Assembly (NCBI GenBank): GCA_963921425.1
Contig: OY992836.1
Location: 10,199,304 to 10,263,303, forward strand
Origin: Dryas octopetala
Lineage: Eukaryota; Streptophyta; Magnoliopsida; Rosales; Rosaceae
Direction: 5' to 3'
DNA length: 64,000 nt
Below the pieces are notes generated by a model. That model did not search any database. It was not told the DNA's origin and was given only the letters and a program-made list of their open reading frames with translations. The position numbers and the translations under genes were made by a program. Positions 24,445 to 35,828 of the stretch are shown in pieces. The number at the start of each line of letters is the position of its first letter. The first letter of the stretch is position 1.

Positions 24445-25212
24445 GTGCAAGGACTTTCCAACCTTCCGACCCCTGCAATGTCTGACGGAGGTCCTATTCT
24501 CGACCAAGTCGACAACACCCCGCTGGGTGACAAGCGAGGCAAGAAGACTGCCGAATCTGATCAGGAGGCATACATCCAACGATTGGAGGCTCAACTCCAA
24601 CGAACCCAAGAACAGCTTGACCTCCAAAAGGATACAACACAGCTGTATGAGCAACTCCTCCGCGACAGCGAAGAACATACCACTCCCTGGAGTGGTGAGA
24701 GGAGGAACCCCCACGAGAGGGACGAACACACCACTCTCCGGAGTGGTGAGAGGAGGAACCCCCCTCCCCCGAAGGGACCAAAATGTTCCGAGTCAACTGG
24801 ACGCAGGGCAAGGTAGCCACCCACCCCCAGGTTTCCTAAGCTCGGATGGTCGCCCATTTCCTTTGCTAAGGAGGAGGAACATGATTTAATCTTTCCACAC
24901 GATGACCCTTTGGTCATTGAGGCCACCATAGCTAATTTCGACGTGGCTCGGATCCTTGTCGATTGTGGTAGCTCCGTCAACATCCTCTTCGTCTTAGCCT
25001 TCACAGCTTTTGGAATTGACCAGAAGAGGCTTGACCGGTCGGTCGCTCCTTTACTTAGCTTTTCGGGCGATATAATCACCCCTCTTGGTGGGATCTACCT
25101 CTCACTCACCCTCGGGAGGTATCCTTCGTCCGCTACCACAACCACTCAATTTTTGGTGGTCGATCGACTGCCTCACGGCTTACAACGTCATCCTGGGACG
25201 ACCGACCCTTAA
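24445..25212 (+). other. Gypsy gag/protease remnants (fossil)
   Basis: A short gag-like stretch with a coiled-coil tract (IQRLEAQLQRTQEQLDLQK) and a twice-repeated Arg/Asn/Pro-rich unit is followed by a retropepsin-like segment containing the DCGSSVNIL active-site motif. Both belong to the broken element. Confidence 0.7.
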
Positions 25213-25660
25213 CCAACTTAAGGTTATGATCTCCACCCACTTGCTTTTGATTAAGTTCCCGATCCCATGTGGCACAAAGGTAGTCAAAGGCAATCAGGTA
25301 TCAGCCAGGTCCTATTATACGACTTCAGTCAAGAAGAAAAAGAAGTTAAGCCCTCTATGGCTGTTTATGTCTCCAACACCTGCCTACCCCAGACGCCCTA
25401 CAAAATCATTGAGGTCATCCGTCCGGGCACATACAGGCTTCCGCGCCACAACCAGCAAAGAACTCGGCCACCCATGGCATGCCGAGCACCTCCGTTACTT
25501 TTACAAGTAGACACATGTTGTACCCCCCGGGGACTTTTTCAATTTCATCTATCTTATATCGCTTTAATGAATGAATGTCCTACCACGGACATCTTTTCAT
25601 TCAAAGTGTTAATTGTGTGTATGGGCACCCGGGCCATCGGACATCCGACCCTACCCATAT

Positions 25661-25782
25661 CAGTACCGTGCATTCAAGGGAAACTAAGTACCATGCATTC
25701 AAGGGAAACTCAGTACCATGCATTCAAGGGAAAATAAGTACCGTGCATTCAAGGGAAACTAAGTACCATGCATTCCAGAGAC
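25661..25782. repeat. 25-bp tandem repeat inside the Gypsy-type element
   Basis: Five units of about 25 bp, each containing a GTACCATGCATTCAAGGGAA core, with small differences between units. Confidence 0.88.
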
Positions 25783-26669
25783 ATCCTACCATACCATGTA
25801 TTGAAAGGAAGGGCATCCTACCCAATAACGGGTCGGACACCCTCAAAATCATCCACATACTCAAGTACAAACTTCATAATCAAAAGAGTTTGTAATTCGG
25901 TACAGGCCACATCCGACCCGACCATATAACTCAAACAAAAATAGGGCGATGGTCCGCCCACCCCTGCCCCCGGGCCATGTTTGCTCCAAACATTTATTTG
26001 GGATCCTCTCTCAGACCACTATCTTCAACACCCATGTCATGCTCCCCACCTATGGATGCTCCGTCCTCGGGCTCCATCTCCTTGGTACCTCCCTCTAGGA
26101 CGTTGGCATGCCCACCACACCTGCCCATCCAAGACAAACCAAAAAATCAAGATGTGAAGTGCTCGGAATACTAAGACAACACCATGGACATATCAGATCA
26201 CTAATGGTTTCCCACCCCTCATATGTGCTCTTCCACCCCCAATTTCACAACATTCACTCTATCACTTTCCAATGTTCAGTTACCAATCATGCACTTCAAT
26301 ATTCACAAAATCAAATCAACAGGTTGAGCAATCACAACCCAAGCCTTACCCGTATTCCGCGGCTTCAACAGCCCACACAGGCTCCGACCCACTTATGTCA
26401 GCTCCTAGGTACCTGGTCAAAAACACAACACCCAATAAATTACAAAGTCCAAAAATGAAGGCGTGTGGCCTACCCAGTGCTCGGCAATGTTCATCCCACC
26501 TGCACCTGCACCTGCCCCTACTCACATTTTCCACAAATTCTAAATCAGAATTCCAAGGTCCGCATCAGACTGGATGACTACAATTTCTCACAGTTCTAAA
26601 ATTTTCAAGATTTTCCAAGGCAAAATCAACAAATCAAATGGCTAGGAAGAATTTCAAAGTGCTTACCTC

Positions 26670-27760
26670 CAATGCTTAGAGCAGCTCCAATCTTTCTACC
26701 CGAGCCTACGGCTTCTGAGCCCAAAGCGACCAAAACCCAGAGGCGCGCCAAGCACAGCCCCGGCCCGAGCCTCGGCTTCCACCCCGCACGCCGCCGACCC
26801 GCCCGCGCCCCGGCTTCCGCCCAGCGATGCCAAGCAGCCCTCCCGCTGCGCAAGCCTCCGAGCAGCCCCCCTCTTGCGCAAGCTTCCGAGCAGCCACCCC
26901 CCAACAGCTAAGCACCCCACAGCCCGACCCGAGCTCCTCTGCTCCAAGCCGCCGGCCCGAACACACCGCAATCCGCCCGAGCACCCCTGTGCAGCACCAC
27001 TTCAAGCCGCGCACCACCACCTCGGATCCGAACAACCCCCCTTGGATCCGAGCCTTCACCCTCCGAGCTTCCGGCCCGAGCCCAGGCTTCCTCTTCTCGC
27101 ACCCACCCAGGCTTCCGCGCCGCCAACACCAGCTCCCTCCGAGCTTCCGCCCCGCGCACCGCCAGCCCCGGCCCGAGCCCAGGCTTCCGCCCCGCGCACC
27201 ACCAAGGCTTCCGCGCCCCTGACACCAGCTCTCTCCGAGATTCCGCCCCGTGCACCGCCAGCCCTGGCTCGAGCCCAGGCTTCCGCCCCGCGCACCCACT
27301 CAAGCTTCCTCTCCGCGCCGCGCACCCACTCAGGCTTCCGCCCCGCGCACCCACCCAGACTTCCTCGCCGCTGACACCAGCTCCCTCCGAGCTTCCGCCC
27401 CGTGCACCGCTAGCCCTGGCTCGAGCCCAGGCTTCCGCCCCGCGCACCCACTCAGGCTTCCTCTCCGCGCACCCACTCAGGCTTCCTCTTCGCGCACCCA
27501 CCCAAGCTTCCGCGCCGCGCACCCACTCAGGCCTCCGCCCTGCGCACCCACCTAGGCTTCCGCGCCGCCGACACCAGCTCCCTCCGAGCTTCCGCCCCGC
27601 ACACCGCCAGCCCCGGCCCGAGCCCAGGCTTCCGCCCCGCGCACCACCCAGGCTTTCGCGCCCCTGACACCAGCTCTCTCTGAGCTTCCGCCCCGTGCAC
27701 CGCCAGCCCCGGCCCGAGCCCAGGCTTCCGCCCCGCGCACCCACTCAGGCTTCCTCGCCG
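26670..27760. repeat. GC-rich composite minisatellite inside the Gypsy-type element
   Basis: About 1.1 kb of strongly GC- and CpG-rich sequence built from shuffled short blocks such as GAGCTTCCGCCCCG, CGCACCCACTCAGGCTTCC and GACACCAGCTC. The last block recurs near 27221, 27374, 27571 and 27666, so units are partly about 95 bp and partly longer. Long open frames on both strands here are by-products of base composition. The array runs straight into the assembly gap. Confidence 0.85.
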
Positions 27761-27960
27761 NNNNNNNNNNNNNNNNNNNNNNNNNNNNNNNNNNNNNNNN
27801 NNNNNNNNNNNNNNNNNNNNNNNNNNNNNNNNNNNNNNNNNNNNNNNNNNNNNNNNNNNNNNNNNNNNNNNNNNNNNNNNNNNNNNNNNNNNNNNNNNNN
27901 NNNNNNNNNNNNNNNNNNNNNNNNNNNNNNNNNNNNNNNNNNNNNNNNNNNNNNNNNNNN
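27761..27960. other. Assembly gap (200 N)
   Basis: Exactly 200 N. A round number and its position inside a minisatellite suggest a placeholder gap of unknown true size. Confidence 0.98.
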
Positions 27961-28084
27961 GGGACTTCTGGACAGTATCTTAAGCAGGAACAAGTATGTG
28001 GTTACTTGTCGTTCTGCTCGGACTTTTTTGTGTACAAAGTTCCCAACCAAGAAGTATCTTTTGCTCGGAAACTTGGGGGACTTC

Positions 28085-28815
28085 TGTTCGTATGATGAAT
28101 CATCTGGGCATAACGACAAGTCACACAAGGCTTAACAACATGTCGTTTGGGTCTAGGCCCAAAAGCTAAGCCCCTCCTAGGCATCGACTTCCTAGGCCCA
28201 AAGGCTAAGCCCTTCTCGGGCTCCTAGCCCCTGATCTCCTAGGCTCCGGCCTCATAGGCTCCGACCCCTTAAGCTCCGGCCTCCTAGGCCTTGACCTCCT
28301 AGGCTCCGGCCTCATAGGCTCCGGCCCCTAGGTCATGACCTCCTAGGTTCCGGCCTCCCAAGCTCAAGCCTCCTAGGCCCTGACCCGTGTCAACTCACTC
28401 GGATCCTCGAGACAGGTGACATGTGGCGCTCTTACAGTGCGAGTCATTACAAGGGACACGTGTCATCACCGGATTGGTTGACACTCTTCCAAAAGTACTA
28501 TAAAAGAGGTACTTTCTTGTCACAAAAAGACAATTCAATCAATATTATACTATTCACTCACTCTGCTCACAGATTCTCTGACCCACTGACTTGAGCGTCG
28601 GAGGAGCTTTGGCTGGTACCACACCGGTGCCCTTCCCACTCACTTTTGTGTACTTGCGCATAGTGCTTTGGATATCATTCTCTCTCATTACTCACCAGTT
28701 GGACCCAGCTACCCATTCCTACCCTACTTCGACGTGTTATCCACTCAATGGTGGGGCAACGGGCCCACGTGGTTCGACTCGACGTTGACTGCTTTACCAT
28801 TTTTGAGCATCAACA
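28085..28815 (+). repeat. Gypsy-type 3' LTR
   Basis: 731 bp, the same sequence as the 5' LTR with about 20 substitutions and roughly 30 extra bases inside the AGGCTCCGGCCTC array, consistent with unit gain or loss after insertion. Confidence 0.92.
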
Positions 28816-28913
28816 ATTATACAAGAAAAATAGTTGTGATTTGTTAAACAAGTATGCATATTGATTTAACATTAAAAAGTTTAGTTACATCTATGATACA
28901 AATATTTAAAATA

Positions 28914-29058
28914 GAGCAATGCTTGGGTCCTCATGTTTGAGGACCAACTTTATCTTCATGGCCAATCAAATGAACCCTGATAAAGTCCACCATTTGAACT
29001 CTCACTTCTCTCTCATGATGGAACTCATTTGATTGACCATAGGACCCAAGCATTGTCC
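28914..29058. mobile_element. 145-bp MITE with 9-bp target duplication
   Basis: The ends are inverted copies of CAATGCTTGGGTCCT (15 bases perfect, about 18 with two mismatches). TTTAAAATA flanks it at 28905-28913 and 29059-29067. The 9-bp duplication points to a Mutator-like source; non-coding. Confidence 0.85.
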
Positions 29059-29582
29059 TTTAAAATATTAATATATTTTGTCATCTTTCCTCTCTTCTTT
29101 TATGACGGTTAGAATTGTCAATATCCACTTGGAATGAGAAAATGGGCCAGTGGCACACTTTTATATGGCCAATGGGCTTTCGCTAGTTAGAGCCTATATA
29201 GCCAGTGATTTGTTTTGCCCTTCTACTGGTCACTTGGTCAGTGGGCTTGGGTTCATTTATGGTATTCTTGCAAGTTGCATTCAACTTTGAATGTGTCATG
29301 ATTACTGTCCAAATCTAAAAGCAGACCAAACGCAATCCCAATACATGCAATGTTGTAACTTGTAAGGACTTGTCCAGAAAGTTAGCTGAAACTTGATAGC
29401 TCGACACAGATGAGAAAATCAAATCGTTCTTCATTCATTCATCCTCTCTCTATATATATAACTATATATGCTTACGCTGAACTCTAAACTTCCATGATGT
29501 AAATTGTAAAAGGTACTTCAAACAAAAAGAGGAACTTAGGTAGGCTGCTACAGAAATGTTCATTTGTCATCTAATTTGACAG

Positions 29583-30178
29583 AGGAAATTATAAATTTAG
29601 TTCACTTATTTTATAGCTAATTCAATTTTGGTTTACGATCTTTTTTAAATTCTTTTTTGATTTACTAATTGTTCTATTTATTCAATAAAGGTTCATATTT
29701 GTTTTCTCAAATTTAGCCCACATTTTACTTTATCAAATATCACTCAAATTCAACAAACATATACATGTTTTAAAGTTATGCATCTCATATTTACAACCAT
29801 ACAAAGATTATTTAAATTGAAGTTCTAAAACTCAAGATAATTAACCTCAAAGTAGGGTACCCGAAACAGAACTTAGACAATTTTTCCCAAAAAATTTTTA
29901 GATTTTTCAAACTTCACCCAACTTCAATTCTCTTTGATTCTAATACTCCAATTTGGTTCATATGACTAAAAAATGATGAAATATAACGTATACTTCAATT
30001 ATAATTGTAAAAAACACAACCCAAAAGATTTAAAATCATAAACTTCAAAACTGAAATTTTCGGACTAGACCTTTATTGAACGAGTGGAATAATTATTGGA
30101 CCAAAACAGAACTTAAAAAAAATCATAGACTAAAATTAAACTAGGTATAAAATAAGTAGACCAAATCTATAATTTCCT
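29583..30178. mobile_element. Foldback/MITE element with long inverted ends
   Basis: The first about 55 bases (GGAAATTATAAATTTAGTTC...) are matched in inverted orientation by the last about 55 (...ATCTATAATTTCC) with scattered mismatches. The roughly 600-bp interior is AT-rich and non-coding. No clear target duplication. Confidence 0.65.
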
Positions 30179-30250
30179 TTAGTTTGATATATATGTTACG
30201 TATGAAATAATTAATTTAAAATATTGATTAAAAAAATAATATATGCACTC

Positions 30251-31020
30251 ATCTTTTTTTTTTGTCATAAAGTAATATTTCATTAAAAAAGCTCAAAAGG
30301 CAAAATATTACAATCATAAAGGCCCAAGCCCAACAAACACAAAACAGAAAAAGTACAAAGATCAAAATGATCAAAACACAAAATTCCCAAAAGCATTTGC
30401 ATGAACCCTAGCCAAACCAAAATCCTGAAAGAGAAGCAGGTTCCACCATCAAAGCACAGCCCTAGTCCAAAAACATCAGCCATCTCCATCATTGAGGCAA
30501 AGCAAACCAAGCAAGACCCACAACCACCAAAGAGAGACAAGAGAACCGAAGTGCTACATAAAGGAATTGAGGAAAATAGAGGAGTCTCCACCTGCACATA
30601 ATCTGATTGGGGAGCGAAACATCGTTTTAAAGTGGTAGTTACGGATGCTACCATGGTCCACCAACTCTAAGCAAGGAAAGCACAAATGATTCCAACAAGG
30701 GTGTGAGATCAGGGAAGGTTTTGATAAGGGAACAAAGGCAAGAACAAAATGGGATAGAGTAAGAACTATGAGATGAGGGGAGAAAAGAAGATCAGAGAAG
30801 CACAGAGAAAGAAAAAAGAGGATGCAATACCTCTAGATCTGAACATATAGCTCAAACAAAACACCACAAGAGGGTGAAGGAAAGCTCAAACAGAAAAAGA
30901 GAAAGAAAAAAAAAAAAGAGAAAATGAGGGAGGGAGGGAGATAGAAAGAGGTGAGTTTGATGGAGGTTGGAGGCAGGTGAGAGGGAGGGTAGGCAAGTGG
31001 GAGATGGAGGGAGGTAGTCG
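30251..31020 (-). mobile_element. Probable truncated LINE 3' end
   Basis: On the minus strand this reads AGCTTTTTTAATGAAATATT followed by a T/A-rich tail and a run of A at about 30250-30260, the arrangement of a plant L1-type 3' UTR. Sequence further upstream on that strand is CT-rich and not recognisably reverse transcriptase. A 123-residue open frame here has no family I recognise. The 5' boundary is a guess. Confidence 0.4.
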
Positions 31021-31094
31021 ACTCTCAAAACGATGCTTCAAGAGAAGTGCAAATTGTTAGCAAGTTTGATATGCATTAATGTTAACTCATTTCT

Positions 31095-31679
31095 CTCTAA
31101 AAGTTTAAATCTTTTGGTTTGGTGCTTATTTAATAGAGGAATGCGAGCTAGTTGTTTTCTTTTTGTGTATTCTCTTTATGTATTTGCTCTTTTCTTGCCC
31201 ATTTTATAGCGTAGTCTCATAATCAAAATTACTCATTTTTTAGATTATTTATGTAAAAAATTAACCAAATTGAAAATTATTTATTTATCAAATTATTACT
31301 AAATAAATAGACGGTTTTGGTAATTGTTGAATTTACCGTTTATTTATTTGATAACAGTTAAATTACTAAACAATTCATGATTTGATTAATTTTATGTAAA
31401 GATAAATCTTTAAATAGTGATCCATAAAGTGAATGGTTCCAATTATGATACTAAACTGCAAGATAGACAAGAGAAAAGAGTGTAATTGGCATTCCTCTAT
31501 TTAATAATATCATAACTTTGTTCGAGGAGGTCTTGCTTTCAAAACCTCAGATCCTCATCTCCTACTTATCATTTATCATGTTAATCAGTTAAGTGGAGCT
31601 GCTTCTATATATTTTGTATTAATTTGCCTCTCCTGTACAAGATAGGATTGTGGTATAGGAAAAAAAAAAAAAAAAAAAA
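31095..31679 (+). mobile_element. Probable SINE split by a MITE
   Basis: The plus strand shows a B-box-like GGTCTTGCTTTCAAAACCTC (about 31528), a 3' body and an A tail of about 19 nt (31661-31679). The upstream section TTTTGGTTTGGTGCT (about 31112-31126) would continue it if the 362-bp MITE and one copy of its target duplication are left out. The 5' end and target duplication of the SINE itself were not found. Confidence 0.4.
31136..31497. mobile_element. 362-bp palindromic MITE with 9-bp target duplication
   Basis: Terminal GAGGAATGC/GCATTCCTC and flanking TATTTAATA at 31127-31135 and 31498-31506. The interior has a second inverted repeat around AAATAAATAGACGGTTTTGG / ACCGTTTATTTATTT. The 9-bp duplication suggests a Mutator-like source. 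Related interiors occur at 35.4, 35.8 and 58.6 kb. Confidence 0.82.
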
Positions 31680-33285
31680 GAGGTTAGTTAATTCAATATA
31701 TAATTGTGATCTCATTCCTTACAAAAAGTTTTTTGGATTCAGTATACCTGTATAAGTAGTTGTCTAACACAAACTACATTACTCTCCTAGAGGCTAGAGG
31801 AGTTCAAGAGTACAAAGGAGTAGTGCAAATAACATCTTTTTTTTGGTAAGTATGTGGGCCCAAGGCCCAATAGCATTCCCTTTTAATTTGAATGTTTAAT
31901 CAGTAGACCAAATAACTCAAATAAAAACTAAAAGTAACAAGTGTCACTATCAAAAGGTTATTTAACAGAAGATGGTACTAAAAGGGAAAGGAAAAAAATA
32001 GCCATGATATAATTTGCAGTGTGATACCAAAGTGATGAATGATATCTTAAGGATGCCTAAATCTTTTGTTTCTCATTATAACTTGGTCTTACATTATGTG
32101 TAAAGTAGGCGCGATCCTCAATTCATGTCAGCAATGTGTTAGAAACTTAGAAAAACTTCCACACAGTCACAACAAACCAAATTTCCAAGCATACCCACCC
32201 AATTAACGTGGAAGTATAATAATCGATTACCATATTGCAGAAGAACCAATGGGCAATTACGTAATTAAATATTTGAATAAAATAATGGTGAAAATAATAA
32301 AAAAGAATTTAATTTTGTCAGTGAAAAATTGAAAAAGAAAGTTTTAACATCTAAGGCATGATTATGTTAAGTTAATACATGTCGGGGTTGGGGACAGGGA
32401 AGTGCACGTGCGTCACCGAAATCAGCGAGATATATTTTGAAAGAAAAGATGCCGCGCACGTGCTTTTTGGTCAAAGGTCAAAAGTAGTGATTGCACGAGT
32501 CTATCAAGATCTTTAATAAAGGAAAGGGAGAAGCCTAAGATAAGAACGATGATCATCATCATTACTCATTAGCCATTCAATTATTTGCAACTGGTACAAC
32601 ACAGATAAAGTAGAAGATGGTGATCAAAGGGTAGATTTCGTCTATGTTTAATAGGGAAAAAGAAATCCGTCAAAATCGATTTAAGTGTTAAAAAAGTGTA
32701 CGTATTTCAGTATTTGTATGATAAAATATTTTGGTAAAATAAACATTTAAGAGGGTAATATCCTCCATAAAAAAGGTAAAACTTTATCTAACAATTTTTA
32801 GCTCGCTCCACATATTCAATTCGACAGTCTTGAATTGGATGACCCAGTTTCTCTATGCTATTAAAGTGAATAATACACATATCATGCCAACCATTGCATG
32901 TACTCCTTGCATGTTTGACTTAAGTAACATTATATGTGAGAAAGCATATTACGAATAATATTTTGTATTTTAAAAGTAAACCTTGTAATATAAATTTATA
33001 AAATAATAATGATTAATTTAGTCTAGATGATATAATTTTTACAAATTACAAACTATGTGATTAGAGAGCTGTTTCATATCATTTTTAATTAAATAATATA
33101 ACATGTCCGAGTATACCATAAAAGATATTTTTCATGAGATATATCATATATGCACTGATGATGCACACTACATTGACACATGTCGTATTACGTGGCTCAA
33201 TGTTGGTAGTTTAATTATGATGGTTGAGGATAGCAAGATTTTGTTATTATGAATTGTACATAAAGAAAACCATTAATATGGATTG
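31680..33285. other. Intergenic DNA
   Basis: AT-rich, no exon or repeat with readable ends. Two CACGTG-containing motifs (about 32405 and 32457) lie within 60 bp of each other; without a nearby gene their meaning is unclear. Confidence 0.4.
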
Positions 33286-33361
33286 GAGAGACGTGTACTT
33301 TTTTTTTTTTTGGTGATAAGAGAGACGTGTACTTTTTTTTTGACCAATGAGAGACGTGTAC
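33286..33361 (-). mobile_element. Two serial tiny T-run inserts with a thrice-repeated 13-bp flank
   Basis: GAGAGACGTGTAC occurs three times, at 33286-33298, 33320-33332 and 33349-33361. Between copies 1 and 2 lies a T run plus GGTGATAA; between copies 2 and 3 lies a T run plus GACCAAT. On the minus strand each is a very short sequence with an A tail, as left by retroposition into the same site twice. Confidence 0.6.
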
Positions 33362-34099
33362 TTTATGTGCATGCAATGTTACTAATATATACATATTTGG
33401 AGTTTTCACATTCCTTTTGTCTGGTGCACCACGTGTGATGTAACATGCCGTTTGAAAAGGATGATGAACAAGCATGCATATATGTAAACAAAATTGCAAC
33501 TTGGTCTGCCAAACTTTGGTTTTGGACCAAATTGCTGACTCCTTTGTGGTACAAATTGGATCTACAATTATGTTTTTATTTTTTAGTTCTCAAACATTCT
33601 ATTTGTAATTTAATTTTCAAAGTCTTATTTTTTCTAATAATTAAAAAATTATTATATGTGGCGTTAATATTAATAATACATAGCATGTTAATATGTTACA
33701 AATCCACTCAATTATACAATGTATACAATTATTAATATTCAAAATTATACTCTTAATGATGGTACAAGTGTTATATATAGTCGAGCCAACTCTTGGGTGT
33801 CACCACTCTTTACTGCATCATTTCTTATTCCTCTAATGCCAACACAAATTGCAATATTGAGAGTACAATATCTCATATCGGAAATGTATTGGACCTCTAC
33901 ATCTTATGTTACAATATATAATATTTTAAGTTTCTTTAATTATCGCGCTAATTAGTTTTGAGTTGAATGCTTTAACTTCTGTATGGTATTAATGCGAGGA
34001 CAATACACATGTTAAGCCCAACGACCACACCCCTCACGTCACTCAATATATATACACGTTTGGCTTAACACACCATAAATCTGACACATCAGGGATATA
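33362..34099. other. Intergenic DNA
   Basis: AT-rich; small open frames show no family resemblance. Nothing named. Confidence 0.4.
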
Positions 34100-34103
34100 T
34101 TAA

Positions 34104-34600
34104 GACCTTGTTTGGCTTGCAGAATGGAGGCTTGGGAATTGGAAATCAGTTTGGTTACCATGTATGGTAAGTGCAACATTAGAAAAATATATAACTCACG
34201 TTTCATGGGAAATTGATGCCCAAAAGGAGGGAATTGAAACCCTCTAACCAACTTAGGTTTTAGACTTTTAGTTTCCTTTCCTATGGGAAATTATTAAGTA
34301 CGACTTCTCAAAACCAAATTGTTCCTAATAACAATTGAACAAACCAATTATGTTACATTCCCTAATCTCTTATATATATATATATATAAATAAGGATATA
34401 ATTGAAAAAAATCAAACAATTTTTGTTTTCTATTCTTTCACAAACCTAATTTGGAATGAAAATAATTAAAAAGATATTTTCTAGTTAGTTTCCTAGCTTT
34501 ACTAAACATAAGAATGATCATCTTGCATTTTCTTCTTCTTGAAAAATGCATAGGAATTTGATTCTTATTAATAACTCTATTTTGTGAACCAAACAAAGCA
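34104..34600. mobile_element. Tourist-like (PIF/Harbinger) MITE
   Basis: The left end GACCTTGTTTGGCTTGCAGAATGG and the inverted right end TGCTTTGTTTGGTTCACAAAATAG match over about 24 bases with several mismatches. TAA flanks both sides (34101-34103, 34601-34603), the target duplication expected for this superfamily. The interior of about 450 bp is non-coding. Confidence 0.72.
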
Positions 34601-34603
34601 TAA

Positions 34604-35404
34604 GAATATGTACTATATCTCACATTGAGAATGTAAAACTTTATCTTATAATATGTAATGTCATCGACCTCTTTACCTAGCTTCTGTCAATTATTTAGTT
34701 TGAATACTCTAATTTCTATATTGCATCCTCTCGATCCCATGCTGCTGTTCAGGGCCATGACCACCTTTAATTCTTTGCTTGCTCCTATTTGCTAATAGCC
34801 TAATACGTACCGTTGATCATATATTCATACATAGTGCATACCAAAATGCACCACATGGAAGGCTTGGAAGCTACATCTGCTCCTCCAGTACTTAATTCCT
34901 TGATTGATGATCTTATTAATTTTCTTCCTCATTTTCTCTCATGATCGATTATCTCCATTGATTTATATGTACATACTTTATATGTACTCTTTAATGTTTA
35001 TATATTTTATGGTAGAACAAAATAGCGATGGAGGAGGATGACTACCCATTCCATGTCCATATTATTTGTAAATAGAAAGAACTTGCACAGTTGCACTCTG
35101 TTACTTAATTACTTGAAAGCAGCCAAAAGAGTGTCTCTGAAAACGAAAGAAATATTCTTTTATTTTTTCGATCTTTTTCTTCTTTTTTTGTTTATTTAGA
35201 AGAAAACGAAAGAAAGGTTAGTCATGAGTCATAACTCATATATAATTAATGCATATGACTCCAGTGTCTCCAGAAGCAGGTGTCCCTCTCACGAGCCACT
35301 CGGCCTCTCGCTCTCAACAAATCAAACGCAGGGAGAGGCCACGTACGTCTCATGCAATATCACCACTATAATATTATATATATATGTATATATTTATTTA
35401 TATA
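34604..35404. other. Intergenic DNA
   Basis: AT-rich with TATA-rich tracts near 35370-35405; no gene recognised. Confidence 0.4.
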
Positions 35405-35790
35405 GAGAGCTTTAAGTGTGAGATTTCATATTTATGAGATTCCATTGTGGTACTCACTCCACATAATATTTGAACAATCTGAACTATTTATTTTTAAAAT
35501 TTATATTTAAATATCATCATTTCAAAAAATTAAGTAAATCAGAAATCATTAATTTATCATACTTTGATCAAATAAATAGACAAACAAAATATTTTCGATA
35601 AATACTTGGAATGGTGATCATTTAATCAACAGTTAAATGATTTTCGATTAACTTAATTTTTTGCAAGCACGATCCTTCAATAGAAACTAAAAAAATAGAC
35701 AGTTTCGATTATCAAAATACAATGTGGAATAGGCCTCATGCGAAATCCCACATATAAGCCTAAATATAAAATCGCACACCTGAAGCTCTC
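35405..35790. mobile_element. Palindromic MITE, second copy of the family
   Basis: The left end GAGAGCTTTAAGTGTGAGATT pairs with the inverted right end GAGAGCTTCAGGTGTGCGATT. The interior has the same plan as the 31.1-kb MITE, with AAAAAATTAAGTAAATC-type arms around a TTTGATCAAATAAATAGAC centre. A CT microsatellite has grown from its right end, which hides any target duplication. Confidence 0.7.
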
Positions 35791-35809
35791 TCTCTCTCTC
35801 TCTCTCTCT
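35786..35809. repeat. (CT)n microsatellite at a MITE end
   Basis: Twenty-four bases of CT continuing directly from the terminal AAGCTCTC of the adjoining MITE. Confidence 0.9.
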
Positions 35810-35828
35810 ATAAATATATATATATATA

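Larger units (their letters stand above)
23681..28815 (+). mobile_element. Gypsy-type LTR retrotransposon, broken and non-autonomous
   Basis: LTRs are 23681-24381 and 28085-28815, TGTTCG...CAACA, with target duplication ATTAT at 23676-23680 and 28816-28820. A primer-binding site TTTGGCGCCGTCTGTGG follows the first LTR and a GGGGGA purine tract precedes the second. The interior is only about 3.7 kb: gag-like start (from about 24445), a retropepsin-like stretch with DCGSSVNIL (about 24910-25180), a pol-tail-like section (about 25270-25500), then non-coding repeats, a GC-rich minisatellite and the N gap. RT and integrase are not recognisable, so movement would have depended on a partner. LTRs differ by roughly 3% by hand count, so it is much younger than the Copia element. 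Confidence 0.92.

Noticed and set aside
26696-27744. Several long open frames (up to 278 codons) on both strands
   Set aside because: They overlap in all frames and follow the GC-rich minisatellite; composition alone keeps stops away. No domain is recognisable.
32390-32480. Paired CACGTG motifs as a promoter
   Set aside because: No gene start lies nearby on either strand, so a regulatory call is not supported.
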